Positions 1 through 7,715 of a DNA stretch of 64,000 bases are shown piece after piece. The DNA comes from Paenibacillus sp. FSL K6-1096 (GTDB taxonomy: Bacteria > Bacillota > Bacilli > Paenibacillales > Paenibacillaceae). The position numbers and the translations under genes are program-made. The DNA lies in contig NZ_CP150274.1 in assembly GCF_037977055.1 (NCBI RefSeq), forward strand, positions 6,076,001-6,140,000, in the 5' to 3' direction. Numbering within the stretch: position 1 is the first letter of the stretch; each line of letters starts with the position of its first letter. The notes below the pieces were generated by a model. The model was not told the origin of the DNA, did no database searches, and worked only from the letters and a program-made list of their open reading frames with translations.

Positions 1-1
1 G

Positions 2-937
2 CGTGAGATGGCCGGAAGCCTGATTGCAATCTCCTCCAAGGTGCTGGACAATGCGGAGACGCTGGAGAAGCTGTCGAACGAGGTTAGAGAGAATGCGCAT
101 GATAACTCAGCAACGGCTCAGCAGCTGTCCGCAGGCATGGAGGAGACCGCAGCCTCCACCCAGGAGATGACGGCAGCGATTCATGAGGTGGAGAGCAATG
201 TCCGGATCATCTCCAGCCGGGTGCTGGAAGGCTCCGGGGTATCCGGGCAGATTACGCAGCGGGCGCTTGCCCTGCAGCAGGATGCGGTCACATCCACGGA
301 GAACGCGAAGCAGATCTACGGCACAGTCCGCAGCGAGATGGAGAAGGCGATTGAGCAGTCGGCAGCCATCAAAGAAATCCATGTGCTGGCGGATACGATC
401 CTGTCCATTACCAGCCAGACCCAGCTGCTGGCCCTGAATGCGGCGATTGAAGCGGCACGGGCGGGCGAGGCGGGCCGGGGCTTCGCCGTAGTTGCGGGCG
501 AGATCCGCAAGCTGGCCGAGCAGTCCTCCGGGACGGCTGGCGGCATTCAGGAGGTTGTCCGGAATGTATCTTCCTCGGTAGAGCAGATCACCCGGCATTC
601 CGAAGCGGTGCTTACGTTCATTGACCACAATGTGCTGGGGGATTACGAGCGCCTGACCGAGGTCAGCCAGCAATACACCGACGATGCCTCGGTCATTAAT
701 GACCTGATGCATCAGTTCGGGGAGGCAGCCGGGCATCTGAACGATACGGTCTCCAGTATTGCGATTGCCATCAATGAAGTGGCGGCTACCGTGAATGAAG
801 GTGCAACCGGAGTGCAGGATATCGCTGAGAAGACGGCGGATATTGTGGAGAAGACCTTCGATGAAGCTGCGATGGCCGATGAGAACACCCAGAGTGCCCG
901 GGAAATGCAGCAACTGGTGGAGAAGTTTAAAATCTAG
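2..937 (+). CDS. Methyl-accepting chemotaxis protein, C-terminal part (5' truncated by window)
   Basis: This is the cytoplasmic signalling half of a chemoreceptor, which controls the CheA kinase in the membrane chemotaxis array. The reading frame is open back to base 2, so the sensor domain and membrane segments lie outside the window. The long heptad-rich helical hairpin is visible. Its tip carries the family signature around ALNAAIEAARAGEAGRGF, followed by EIRKLAEQS. The C-terminus ends in a short tail (QQLVEKFKI) without a CheR/CheB docking pentapeptide. A Rho-independent terminator follows about 90 bases after the stop. The ligand cannot be inferred because the sensing domain is missing. 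Confidence 0.93.
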   Translation, partial: REMAGSLIAISSKVLDNAETLEKLSNEVRENAHDNSATAQQLSAGMEETAASTQEMTAAIHEVESNVRIISSRVLEGSGVSGQITQRALALQQDAVTSTENAKQIYGTVRSEMEKAIEQSAAIKEIHVLADTILSITSQTQLLALNAAIEAARAGEAGRGFAVVAGEIRKLAEQSSGTAGGIQEVVRNVSSSVEQITRHSEAVLTFIDHNVLGDYERLTEVSQQYTDDASVINDLMHQFGEAAGHLNDTVSSIAIAINEVAATVNEGATGVQDIAEKTADIVEKTFDEAAMADENTQSAREMQQLVEKFKI

Positions 938-1028
938 ATCGTTTTTCAGCAGAACTTTACCTGCGCTTCATCTGTTTTTAAGCTTCGCGGGGTATAGTAC
1001 TCACATACCCCCCTTTAATATAACTTTT

Positions 1029-1061
1029 GGCCCCGCCGGACGCTGGCGGGGTCCCTTTTTT
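1029..1061 (+). terminator. Rho-independent terminator after the chemoreceptor gene
   Basis: A GGCCCCGCC arm pairs with GGCGGGGTC across a 7-base loop and is followed by CCTTTTTT. It lies about 90 bases downstream of the chemoreceptor stop codon, in the same orientation. Confidence 0.85.
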
Positions 1062-1105
1062 ATGGGAAGGCACAACTCCAGCATGAACATGACCAGAGTG
1101 CCTAA

Positions 1106-1485
1106 AACAGAAAATCGAATACAATTGACCTGGGTGCACCGCGTAGGCCAAATGTAATCGAAAAACCGAATACAATTGGACTGGGTACGCCGCGTAGGCC
1201 AAATGTAATCGAAAAACCGAACACAATTGACCTGGGTGCACCGCGTAGGCAAAATTTAATCGAAAAACCGAATACAATTGGACTGGGTACGCCGCGTAGG
1301 CCAAATGTAATCGAAAAACCGAATACAATTGGACTGGGTACGCCGCGTAGGCCAAATGTAATCGAAAAACCGAATACAATTGGACTGGGTACGCTGCGTA
1401 GGCCAAATGTAATCGAAAAATCGAATACAATTGGACTGGGCACGCCGCGTAGGCCGAATGTAATCGAAAAACCGAATACAATGTG
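1106..1485. repeat. Tandem array A, 51-bp period, eight cores
   Basis: Eight copies of a near-identical unit are spaced 51 bp apart (first spacing 50). The core GAAAAACCGAATACAATTGG starts near 1110, 1160, 1211, 1262, 1313, 1364, 1415 and 1466. A GC-rich tail reads roughly CTGGGTACGCCGCGTAGGCC. Each core is a small imperfect palindrome (TGTAaTCG, about six bases, CGAaTACA). The whole stretch is intergenic, between a terminator and the 3' end of the convergent ankyrin gene. Long open frames across it arise only because 51 is a multiple of three. It is not a CRISPR array, since the intervening segments are also conserved. Confidence 0.9.
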
Positions 1486-1520
1486 CCCCCTGCTCCACAG
1501 CCGGTAACATACCCAGCTGT

Positions 1521-2243
1521 TTAAGAGCGGCTTGCCGTCTCCAGCATAGCGGCCATTTCTGTATAACCCAGCGACTGGGCATGGGCGAGCGGCGTGATGC
1601 CCTCGCGGTCGCCGATGGCCGGATCGGCTCCGTGTGTCAGCAGCAGCTTGACAATCGTCTGATGCCGCTCCCCACCGTCACCGAGGATGACGGCTTCCAG
1701 CAGCGCTGTCCACCCCAGATTGTTGATATGGTCGATGTCGACATCCGAATGCTCCAGCAGATACTTGACGACCTCGACATGCCCCCGATCTGCGGCGGGG
1801 ATCAGCGCGGTCCCGCCGAAGCGGTTGGTCAGCGTCGTATCCGCTCCCGCTTCAATCGCCATTTTGACGATGTCCAGATAACCGGATGCTCCGGCATACA
1901 GCAGCACATTGTTAAGCATATGGTCGCGAATGTTGATATCGGCACCTTGGGCAATAAGCGTCTCGACCGTCCCGGCATGATTGCCATAGGCCGCGGCGAC
2001 GACCGCCGTTCTGCCGCTTTCGTCCTGCGCCTGTATATCCGCTCCTGCCTCCAGCAGCCGCAACACCTTAGCGGTATCCCCACGCTCCGCCGCTGTGATT
2101 AATTGTGTATTCACGTTGGTGACCTCCTCCTGCGGTTGGTTTCCCTCTGCGTTCTCCTTTATCAGTCCGGGACTCCCGCTGCATCCTGCCGACACAACCA
2201 GCACTGCCGCCAACAGCAGACATAGTAGATGCAACCTGACCAT
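1521..2243 (-). CDS. Ankyrin-repeat lipoprotein
   Basis: This is probably an extracytoplasmic membrane-anchored protein. The N-terminus has a hydrophobic signal segment ending in a lipobox (VVSAGC), so the mature protein should start at a lipid-modified Cys. The rest is about five ankyrin repeats, seen in motifs such as LITAAERGDTAKVLRLLEAG, GRTAVVAAAYGNHAGTVETL, LLYAGASGYLDIVKMAIEAG and GWTALLEAVILGDG. Ankyrin repeats mediate protein-protein contacts, and no enzymatic domain is seen. The ATG at 2243 is preferred because a GGGGAG Shine-Dalgarno lies seven bases upstream. A GTG one codon earlier is also possible. It appears to be a single-gene unit, convergent with array A. Confidence 0.85.
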   Translation of the reverse strand: MVRLHLLCLLLAAVLVVSAGCSGSPGLIKENAEGNQPQEEVTNVNTQLITAAERGDTAKVLRLLEAGADIQAQDESGRTAVVAAAYGNHAGTVETLIAQGADINIRDHMLNNVLLYAGASGYLDIVKMAIEAGADTTLTNRFGGTALIPAADRGHVEVVKYLLEHSDVDIDHINNLGWTALLEAVILGDGGERHQTIVKLLLTHGADPAIGDREGITPLAHAQSLGYTEMAAMLETASRS

Positions 2244-2392
2244 CACTCATCTCCCCTGTCAGATTCGACCTTGTTTGTATTATGGACAAATCGATGATGA
2301 AATGTCAAAAGCCGCGGGCAAACAGCATTTGCGCTGAAGTCGGGGCGTCCGGTATGCTATAGGTAAGTATAATCCTGGAAGGAGGACACTTC

Positions 2393-2482
2393 ATGAGCAG
2401 ATTAATGCTCAGCTCTGCGCAGAGTCTATGGACCCACACACAGCGGTTAATGTGCAGAGCGGATAGCTATACTCCGCTGTAA
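2393..2482 (+). CDS. Small ORF (29 aa) with a strong ribosome-binding site, possible leader peptide
   Basis: A GGAAGGAGG Shine-Dalgarno sits six bases before ATG, and the frame encodes 29 residues beginning MSRLMLSSAQSLWTHTQ and ending in a stop. A possible promoter (TTGCGC, 18 bases, TATGCT, 2329-2358) lies just upstream. The frame contains a perfect palindrome CTCTGCGCAGAG (2413-2424) and, near its end, an AGCGGA/TCCGCT hairpin. GCAGAG near 2454 could pair with CTCTGC instead of the palindrome arm. The CD3324-type gene starts about 90 bases later. The coding nature rests only on the ribosome-binding site and the context. No family is recognised. Confidence 0.5.
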   Translation: MSRLMLSSAQSLWTHTQRLMCRADSYTPL

Positions 2483-2569
2483 CGATGTAATACTTCACCT
2501 GTGAACGTCAATCCAATAGACTCTGCTGCCTTGATAAGTTGAACTAACTTAAGAGGAGCGGAGCGAGAA

Positions 2570-2845
2570 ATGAAATATGTAAATGCAGATACGGTATTAC
2601 CGCAGCAGCTGCTGCAGGAGGTTCAGAAATATATGCAGGGCGGGATGCTCTATATCCCGAAGCCCGAGGGGCAGCGCAAGCAGTGGGGAGAGAGCTCCGG
2701 CGGCCGTTCTTATCTGGAGGCCCGGAACCGCACCATCCGCGAGCATTATGCCCGGGGACTGAGCGTTTCAGAGCTGGCGGAGCAGTTCTGCCTGTCAGCC
2801 GACAGCATCAAGAAGATTGTGTATGGGAGCAAACAGAGAGGATAG
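2570..2845 (+). CDS. CD3324-family small DNA-binding protein
   Basis: This 91-residue protein resembles the CD3324 family of Mor-like small regulators common in Firmicutes. The N-terminal half has the conserved stretch LLQEVQKYMQGGMLYIPKP followed by a charged QRKQWGESSGGRSY. The C-terminal half is a helix-turn-helix-like segment (IREHYARGLSVSELAEQF then LSADSIKKIVY). The start follows an AAGAGGAG ribosome-binding site. It lies downstream of a 29-codon open frame that may act as its leader. The target genes are unknown. The family call is from memory of its motif pattern. Confidence 0.8.
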   Translation: MKYVNADTVLPQQLLQEVQKYMQGGMLYIPKPEGQRKQWGESSGGRSYLEARNRTIREHYARGLSVSELAEQFCLSADSIKKIVYGSKQRG

Positions 2846-2889
2846 CGGTCTTAAGGGCGCACAACTAGCCATGTCTGTTTGTGAGATTC

Positions 2890-3095
2890 AGCCTGAGCTG
2901 GCTTCGATTGCACTATGTACACTAGATTACTTAAAAATCCTCCGAAAAATAGCATCTGCTGCACTCTGTACAGTAGAATTTTGCGTTGGCGGCCGTTTGG
3001 AGCATATATGCAGAAATCTAGTGTATGAAATACAGCAGAATGAGTGATTGGGCCGGCTAAAGTGAAATCTATTGTATGAAATACAATCGGGGCGT
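2890..3095. repeat. Array B, 51-bp period with two unit orientations
   Basis: Two cores, CACTATGTAC (2911) and CACTCTGTAC (2962), are 51 bp apart. Two further cores of the type GAAATCTAnTGTATGAAATAC start at 3013 and 3064, also 51 bp apart. The first pair resembles the second pair read on the other strand (AATCTAGTGTAC against AATCTAGTGTAT). The last unit holds a perfect palindrome ATTGTATGAAATACAAT. The stretch lies between the CD3324-type gene and a terminator-like hairpin, and no gene is supported in it. Confidence 0.65.
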
Positions 3096-3232
3096 TCACA
3101 CAGAAGCGTCTGTAAACAAGCGTTCACTCACCAGCCTTCATACACAAGCGCCACACACAAGTATCCATACAGCGCCCTCACAAGGCACACAAGCATGTAA
3201 ACCTGAATCAACCTGATCCACCTGTAACATAG

Positions 3233-3281
3233 AGGGCTGTCCCAAGAAGTCGCGTCATGACTCTTGGAGCAGCCCTTTCTT
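3233..3281 (+). terminator. Terminator-like hairpin before the phosphotransferase gene
   Basis: AGGGCTG and CCCAAGA pair with TCTTGG and CAGCCCT around a GC-containing loop, followed by TTCTTTG. It lies about 390 bases after the CD3324-type stop and roughly 100 bases before the next gene. Confidence 0.7.
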
Positions 3282-3377
3282 TGTGTGCAAAAGTCAGGTT
3301 ATACCTGTCTATTATCTATGTCCGCCGTCTCCGCCAACCCTATAATGAATGCAGACATCCATATGGGGGGCAGGAAG

Positions 3378-4352
3378 ATGAAATTAGAAACAGCAGCAAG
3401 AGATATAGTACTGCGGGCGCTTAAGGCCTACGACTTGGATTGGACAAAAATTGAATATATTAAGCAGTCCGACAGTATCACGTTCAAGGTAGAGACGGAA
3501 ACAGCGGGCAAGCTGCTGCTGCGGATACATGGCGAACGGTGCAGCCGGGCAGAAATTCTGTCGGAGCTGGAGTGGCTCAGACATCTTAGTCAGACAGCGG
3601 AGCTGGTTGTCCCCGTGGGGCTGCCCGACTCAAGCGGCTGCTACATTATGGAGACAGGCGAACAGGAGCCGGACCGCTTTCTCACCGTAATGCGCTGGGT
3701 CGAAGGTGAACATGCAGCGGGCAAGCTGACAAAAGAGCAGCTCCACGCTGTAGGCGTGATGCTGGCCGGGATGCATGAAGCGGGCGAACAGTTTGTGCCA
3801 TCGGCGGAGTTCACCCGTCCGGCTTGGGGAGCGGACAGCTTCCGCAAGGATTGGGATAAGCTGGAGAGGCATCATTCGGCTATGGTCCCGGAAGCAGGGT
3901 GGAAGCTCTATCAGGCTGCCGCCGCCAGAATCCGGGGTGATCTCGAAGCCATGACGCCAGATTCTGGCAGCTACGGCCTGATCCATGGTGACCTGCACTT
4001 TGGAAACGTGGTGTTCACGGAGGGCCAGCCCCGGGCGATCGATTTCGGCCGCTGCGGCTACGGCTTCTACCTCTATGATCTGGCTGCGGCTCTGCTGGAG
4101 CTGTCCACGGAGCAGCGCAGGAGCCTGATCCAAGGATATAACAGCGTCCGTCCGCTGGAGCCGGATGTTGAACGGAAGCTGGAATGCTTCTTCGTCATGA
4201 TCATGATCGGGAACTACAGCCATCATATTACCAATCCGGATGAGCACCCCAGCTTGCGCGAAGAACAGCCGTATGCGCTGGCCTATCTAAAGGAATATTT
4301 GGCGGACTCCCGCTTTTTGTTCAAAAGAATTGAACCTGCCCAAGTAGAATGA
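3378..4352 (+). CDS. Aminoglycoside phosphotransferase-fold kinase
   Basis: This is a 324-residue protein of the phosphotransferase enzyme (APH) family, cytoplasmic kinases that act on small molecules such as antibiotics, choline or homoserine. The catalytic loop reads YGLIHGDLHFGNVVF and the metal-binding motif follows as RAIDFGRCGYG. The N-terminal lobe carries the ATP-site strands (SDSITFKVETETAGKLLLRI). ATG at 3378 is chosen because GGGGGG lies seven bases upstream and the preceding open frame runs through the terminator hairpin. The substrate is not evident. A convincing resistance gene would need closer similarity to a known enzyme, and I see none. Confidence 0.82.
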   Translation: MKLETAARDIVLRALKAYDLDWTKIEYIKQSDSITFKVETETAGKLLLRIHGERCSRAEILSELEWLRHLSQTAELVVPVGLPDSSGCYIMETGEQEPDRFLTVMRWVEGEHAAGKLTKEQLHAVGVMLAGMHEAGEQFVPSAEFTRPAWGADSFRKDWDKLERHHSAMVPEAGWKLYQAAAARIRGDLEAMTPDSGSYGLIHGDLHFGNVVFTEGQPRAIDFGRCGYGFYLYDLAAALLELSTEQRRSLIQGYNSVRPLEPDVERKLECFFVMIMIGNYSHHITNPDEHPSLREEQPYALAYLKEYLADSRFLFKRIEPAQVE

Positions 4353-4481
4353 AGCTGTGCAATCTGTAAATATGTCCATTGATCCTAGCCTGAGGACATT
4401 TATTGCGCTCCCCTGCGGCGGTAACATATAGACATCAAAGAGCAGTCAGCTTTGAATTACCGGTCAAAGGGGAGTATACAG

Positions 4482-5783
4482 ATGAAGCGATCCATGCAAA
4501 AGGGAGCATCACTATTACTGATGGTTATGATGCTGGCACTGGTTGCAACCGCTTGCAGCAGTAACAATGCGAAGAATAACGGCACGAACGGCGCAGAGGC
4601 TACACAAGGCGCGGACGGCGGCGGCAGCACCGGCAAAAAGACAGAGCTGCTGTTCTGGTCGCCCTTCTCCGGCTCGGACGGCCCGTTCATGAAGAAAATT
4701 GTGGATAAATACAACAGCTCCCAGGATCAATACAAGGTGAATTTTGTAATCCAGCCGAATGGCGAATATTACAAGCAGCTTGATGTAGCGCTCAGTACCG
4801 GCAAGGAACAGCCGGACCTGATGATCATGCATGTCGATCAGGTGCCGACGTACCAGAGCAAGGATCAGCTGCAGCCCGTGGATGAGCTGGCGGCTGCGGC
4901 CGGGATCAACCCGGCTGATTTTGCCGAAGCTCCGGTCACCTATGCCACGATCGACAGCAAGCTGTATACGATCCCGCTGGACATTCATCCGGTCGTTATG
5001 TATTACAACAAGGATCTGTTCGAGAAGGCGGGCATCACTGCGCCTCCAGCGAACCGCACCGAATTCGACGCCGCTGTACAGAAGCTGACGGACAAATCCA
5101 AGGGGATCTATGGATACGTGGTGCCGACCCTCTGGCCGCAGCAGTTCATCTTCCCGTCCCTCGTCTGGCAGAATGGCGGGGAGCTCTGGAACGGGACGGA
5201 TGTTGCGTACAATTCTCCTGAAGCGGTGGAGATGGTGCAGTGGCTGCGCGATATGGTCGACAAGGGCATCTCTCCGGCCAACGTACAGCAGGATGGTGAG
5301 AATACCCTGTTCTTGCAGGGCAAGAACGCCATCCAGTTCAACGGGCCGTGGATGAAATCCCAGTTCGATGAAGCCGGGCTTAATTATGGCGTCGCCGTCA
5401 TGCCGCAGATCGGGAAGACGAAGCAGGCAATTTATGCGGGCTCGCATGGCTTCGTCGTTCCCAAGACCGTGACAGACAGCGCCAAGCTGGCCGGGATCGG
5501 CGATTTCCTGAAATATGTCTCCGGCAACTCGCTGGACTGGGCGGAATCCGGCCAGGCGGTAGCTTCCAAGACCGTGATGGACAGCGCTGAATTCAAGGCG
5601 ATGGAGTTCCAGAGTACAGTATCGCAGAGCTTCTCCTCCGTACAGTTCGCACCGAATGTGCTGAATTGGGGAACGATTATCGAGCCGGTATGGGGAGAGC
5701 TGAGCAGTGCCCTGCTTGGCAAAAAATCACCGCAGCAGGCGATGGATGATGCTGTAGCCAAATCCCGTCAGGCGATGAAATAG
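4482..5783 (+). CDS. Carbohydrate ABC transporter substrate-binding lipoprotein
   Basis: This is an extracellular solute-binding protein of family 1, tethered to the outer face of the membrane. The signal peptide ends in lipobox VATAC, and a low-complexity Asn/Gly linker follows. The mature part has motifs typical of sugar-binding proteins: LLFWSPFSGSDGPFMKK, PDLMIMHVDQVPTY, IPLDIHPVVMYYNKDLFEKAG and GPWMKSQFDEAGLNYGVAVMP. ATG at 4482 follows AAAGGGGAG at an eight-base spacing. An ATG ten codons upstream lacks one. It heads a locus with two permeases, a GH43 enzyme and a second binding protein, which suggests uptake of a plant-derived oligosaccharide. No ATPase is encoded here, so a shared MsmK-type ATPase probably serves it. 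Confidence 0.92.
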   Translation: MKRSMQKGASLLLMVMMLALVATACSSNNAKNNGTNGAEATQGADGGGSTGKKTELLFWSPFSGSDGPFMKKIVDKYNSSQDQYKVNFVIQPNGEYYKQLDVALSTGKEQPDLMIMHVDQVPTYQSKDQLQPVDELAAAAGINPADFAEAPVTYATIDSKLYTIPLDIHPVVMYYNKDLFEKAGITAPPANRTEFDAAVQKLTDKSKGIYGYVVPTLWPQQFIFPSLVWQNGGELWNGTDVAYNSPEAVEMVQWLRDMVDKGISPANVQQDGENTLFLQGKNAIQFNGPWMKSQFDEAGLNYGVAVMPQIGKTKQAIYAGSHGFVVPKTVTDSAKLAGIGDFLKYVSGNSLDWAESGQAVASKTVMDSAEFKAMEFQSTVSQSFSSVQFAPNVLNWGTIIEPVWGELSSALLGKKSPQQAMDDAVAKSRQAMK

Positions 5784-5846
5784 CCGGTCCGTGGAGCGGA
5801 TCATCCGGTTGGCATGGCGGGGAGCGGAAGCTTCCCGCTTTTCCTT

Positions 5847-5949
5847 CAAATATAAGGATTAATCTGTTCCACACGATAACTCATCCTTATATTTCTCGCT
5901 GAAACGGGTGCCGTCCTTAAAAGGACGGCATAGCCGTTTCCACTTGTCA
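5847..5949. repeat. Dispersed double-hairpin element, copy 1
   Basis: Two successive inverted repeats are seen. AAATATAAGGAT pairs with ATCCTTATATTT, and then GAAACGG/CCGTTTC encloses GCCGTCCTT/AAGGACGGC. Related copies occur near 34974-35078 and, reversed and shorter, at 41978-42052. Here it lies between the binding-protein and permease genes of one operon. It could therefore limit downstream expression or protect the upstream mRNA end. Confidence 0.8.
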
Positions 5950-5965
5950 TAAGGAGGAATCACTT

Positions 5966-6859
5966 TTGAAAACTCTGTGGACTTCACGCTTGACCTCATT
6001 TCTGTTCGTGCTGCCCTATCTGGCTGCCTTCGCGCTGTTTCTGCTTTTTCCGATTCTGTATGGCTTTGTCATCAGCCTGCAGGATTTCGAGCTGCTGTCT
6101 GCCGCCCATCCCTTTGTGGGGTTACGCAATTACGTGACCATTTTCACCCCGGGGACCTATGAGAACAGTATTTTCTTCCGCGGGCTGTGGACCACCCTTC
6201 AGTTTGTCCTGTACTCGGTTCCGCTGCTGATTATTACCGGGCTGGGGATCGCGATGCTGGTCAACGCGCTGCCGGCGAAGCTCCGGGGGCTGTTCCGGAC
6301 CTTCTATTTCCTGCCCTACGCGCTGTCCGCTTCCGTGATGGCTGTCATCTGGCTGATGATGTTCGATACCAATGCCGGGTTCATTAACAGTCTGCTGCAA
6401 AAGCTGGGCTTAACCGGCATCCCATGGCTGACCGCTACACCTTGGGCCTGGATTGCGCTGGTGCTTACGACACTCTGGTGGACGATCGGCTTCAATATGA
6501 TTATTTTTGTGAATGCGCTCAATGAAGTGCCGGAGGATTACTATGAGGCGGCTTCCATGGACGGAGCGAATGCCTGGAAGCGGTTCGTGTCGATTACCCT
6601 GCCGTCCATCCGGCCGGTTATGCTGTTCGTGATGATCACCTCAACCATCGCTTCCTTCAATATTTACGCCCAGCCGTTCCTGCTGACGCGCGGGGGGCCG
6701 GGAGACACCACCCGCGTGCTGCTGATCAATGTGCTGGACCAGGCGTTCGTGCGTAAGGATATCGGTTCGGCTTCGGCGATGGCGATTCTGATGGCGCTGC
6801 TGATCATGCTGGTGTCTGTCGTGCAGTTCCGTCTTACGAACCGGAAGGAGAAGGTATAG
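5966..6859 (+). CDS. Sugar ABC transporter permease (MalF/UgpA type)
   Basis: This is an integral membrane permease of 297 residues with about six hydrophobic segments, the first near residues 9-32. The cytoplasmic EAA-loop that contacts the ATPase is present as DYYEAASMDGANAWKRFVSITLPS. The start codon is TTG, set by AAGGAGGAAT eight to nine bases upstream. It directly abuts the second permease gene, whose ATG follows this stop without a gap. It should form a heterodimer with that permease and receive substrate from the upstream lipoprotein. Confidence 0.93.
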   Translation: MKTLWTSRLTSFLFVLPYLAAFALFLLFPILYGFVISLQDFELLSAAHPFVGLRNYVTIFTPGTYENSIFFRGLWTTLQFVLYSVPLLIITGLGIAMLVNALPAKLRGLFRTFYFLPYALSASVMAVIWLMMFDTNAGFINSLLQKLGLTGIPWLTATPWAWIALVLTTLWWTIGFNMIIFVNALNEVPEDYYEAASMDGANAWKRFVSITLPSIRPVMLFVMITSTIASFNIYAQPFLLTRGGPGDTTRVLLINVLDQAFVRKDIGSASAMAILMALLIMLVSVVQFRLTNRKEKV

Positions 6860-7693
6860 ATGGGAAAAGCCAAAAGAACAGGCCTGCTGCTGCTGGCCAT
6901 CCTGATTGCGCTGTTCGTGTTGCTGCCGCTGGTCTGGATGCTGTCGACAGCGTTCAAAAATGATTTTGAAGCCCTCTCCGGGCGGATGAACTTCCTGCCG
7001 AAGAAGCCGACGCTGGATAATTTCGTCCAGGGGCTAAGCGGAGAACTGATGAATACCCCAATTCTGCGCTGGATTGTTAATTCCCTGTCGGTGGGGATTG
7101 CGGGCACAGCGATCGTGCTGCTGATCGATTCCATGGCGGCATTTGCTCTGGCCCGGCTGCCGGATCTGCCGCTGCGCCGCACGCTGCTGGCGATGTTCAT
7201 TGCCTCGCTGATGATTCCGGGCGTACTGACCTTTCTGCCGATGTACATCGAATTCAATACACTCGGTCTCATCAACACCTATCAGGCGCTGATCCTCCCG
7301 GCCACCGCCGGGGCCTTCGGGGTATTCCTGCTGTACCAGTTCTTTGTCTCCTTCCCGAAGGAGATCGAGGAAGCGGCCCGGATCGACGGGGTGAACAAAT
7401 GGAATCTGTACCGGAGAATCCTGTTACCTTCGGCGGTGTCGATCATGACGACATTGGGGATTTTCACTTTTATGGGGATATATAATGATTTTGTCTGGCC
7501 GCTGTATGCGACTACCTCCCCGGAGATGCGGACGATCACTGCTGGGATTGCCATGATGGCCACCGGCAGCTATACCCAGAGCTATGGTAAATTAATGGCT
7601 ATGACCACCATCGCGGCGCTGCCGGTGCTGATCCTGTTCATTGCCGGCCAGAAGTCGTTCGTCAGGGCGATTACCAGCTCGGGCGTGAAATAG
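6860..7693 (+). CDS. Sugar ABC transporter permease (MalG/UgpE type)
   Basis: This is the second membrane-spanning subunit, 277 residues, with an N-terminal segment LLLLAILIALFVLLPLVW followed by the typical extracytoplasmic stretch MLSTAFK. The EAA loop reads EIEEAARIDGVNKWNLYRRI, and the C-terminus ends near FVRAITSSGVK as is usual for this class. The ATG follows the first permease stop immediately, with GGAAGGAGAAGG upstream, so the two are translationally linked. The partners and likely substrate are as for the rest of the locus. Confidence 0.93.
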   Translation: MGKAKRTGLLLLAILIALFVLLPLVWMLSTAFKNDFEALSGRMNFLPKKPTLDNFVQGLSGELMNTPILRWIVNSLSVGIAGTAIVLLIDSMAAFALARLPDLPLRRTLLAMFIASLMIPGVLTFLPMYIEFNTLGLINTYQALILPATAGAFGVFLLYQFFVSFPKEIEEAARIDGVNKWNLYRRILLPSAVSIMTTLGIFTFMGIYNDFVWPLYATTSPEMRTITAGIAMMATGSYTQSYGKLMAMTTIAALPVLILFIAGQKSFVRAITSSGVK

Positions 7694-7715
7694 CGGGAGA
7701 CGGGGAGGGAGGCAG

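Noticed and set aside
978..1582. Long minus-strand open frames with a 17-residue repeated peptide
   Set aside because: They exist only because array A has a 51-bp period. All frames repeat equally, and there is no ribosome-binding site or family match.
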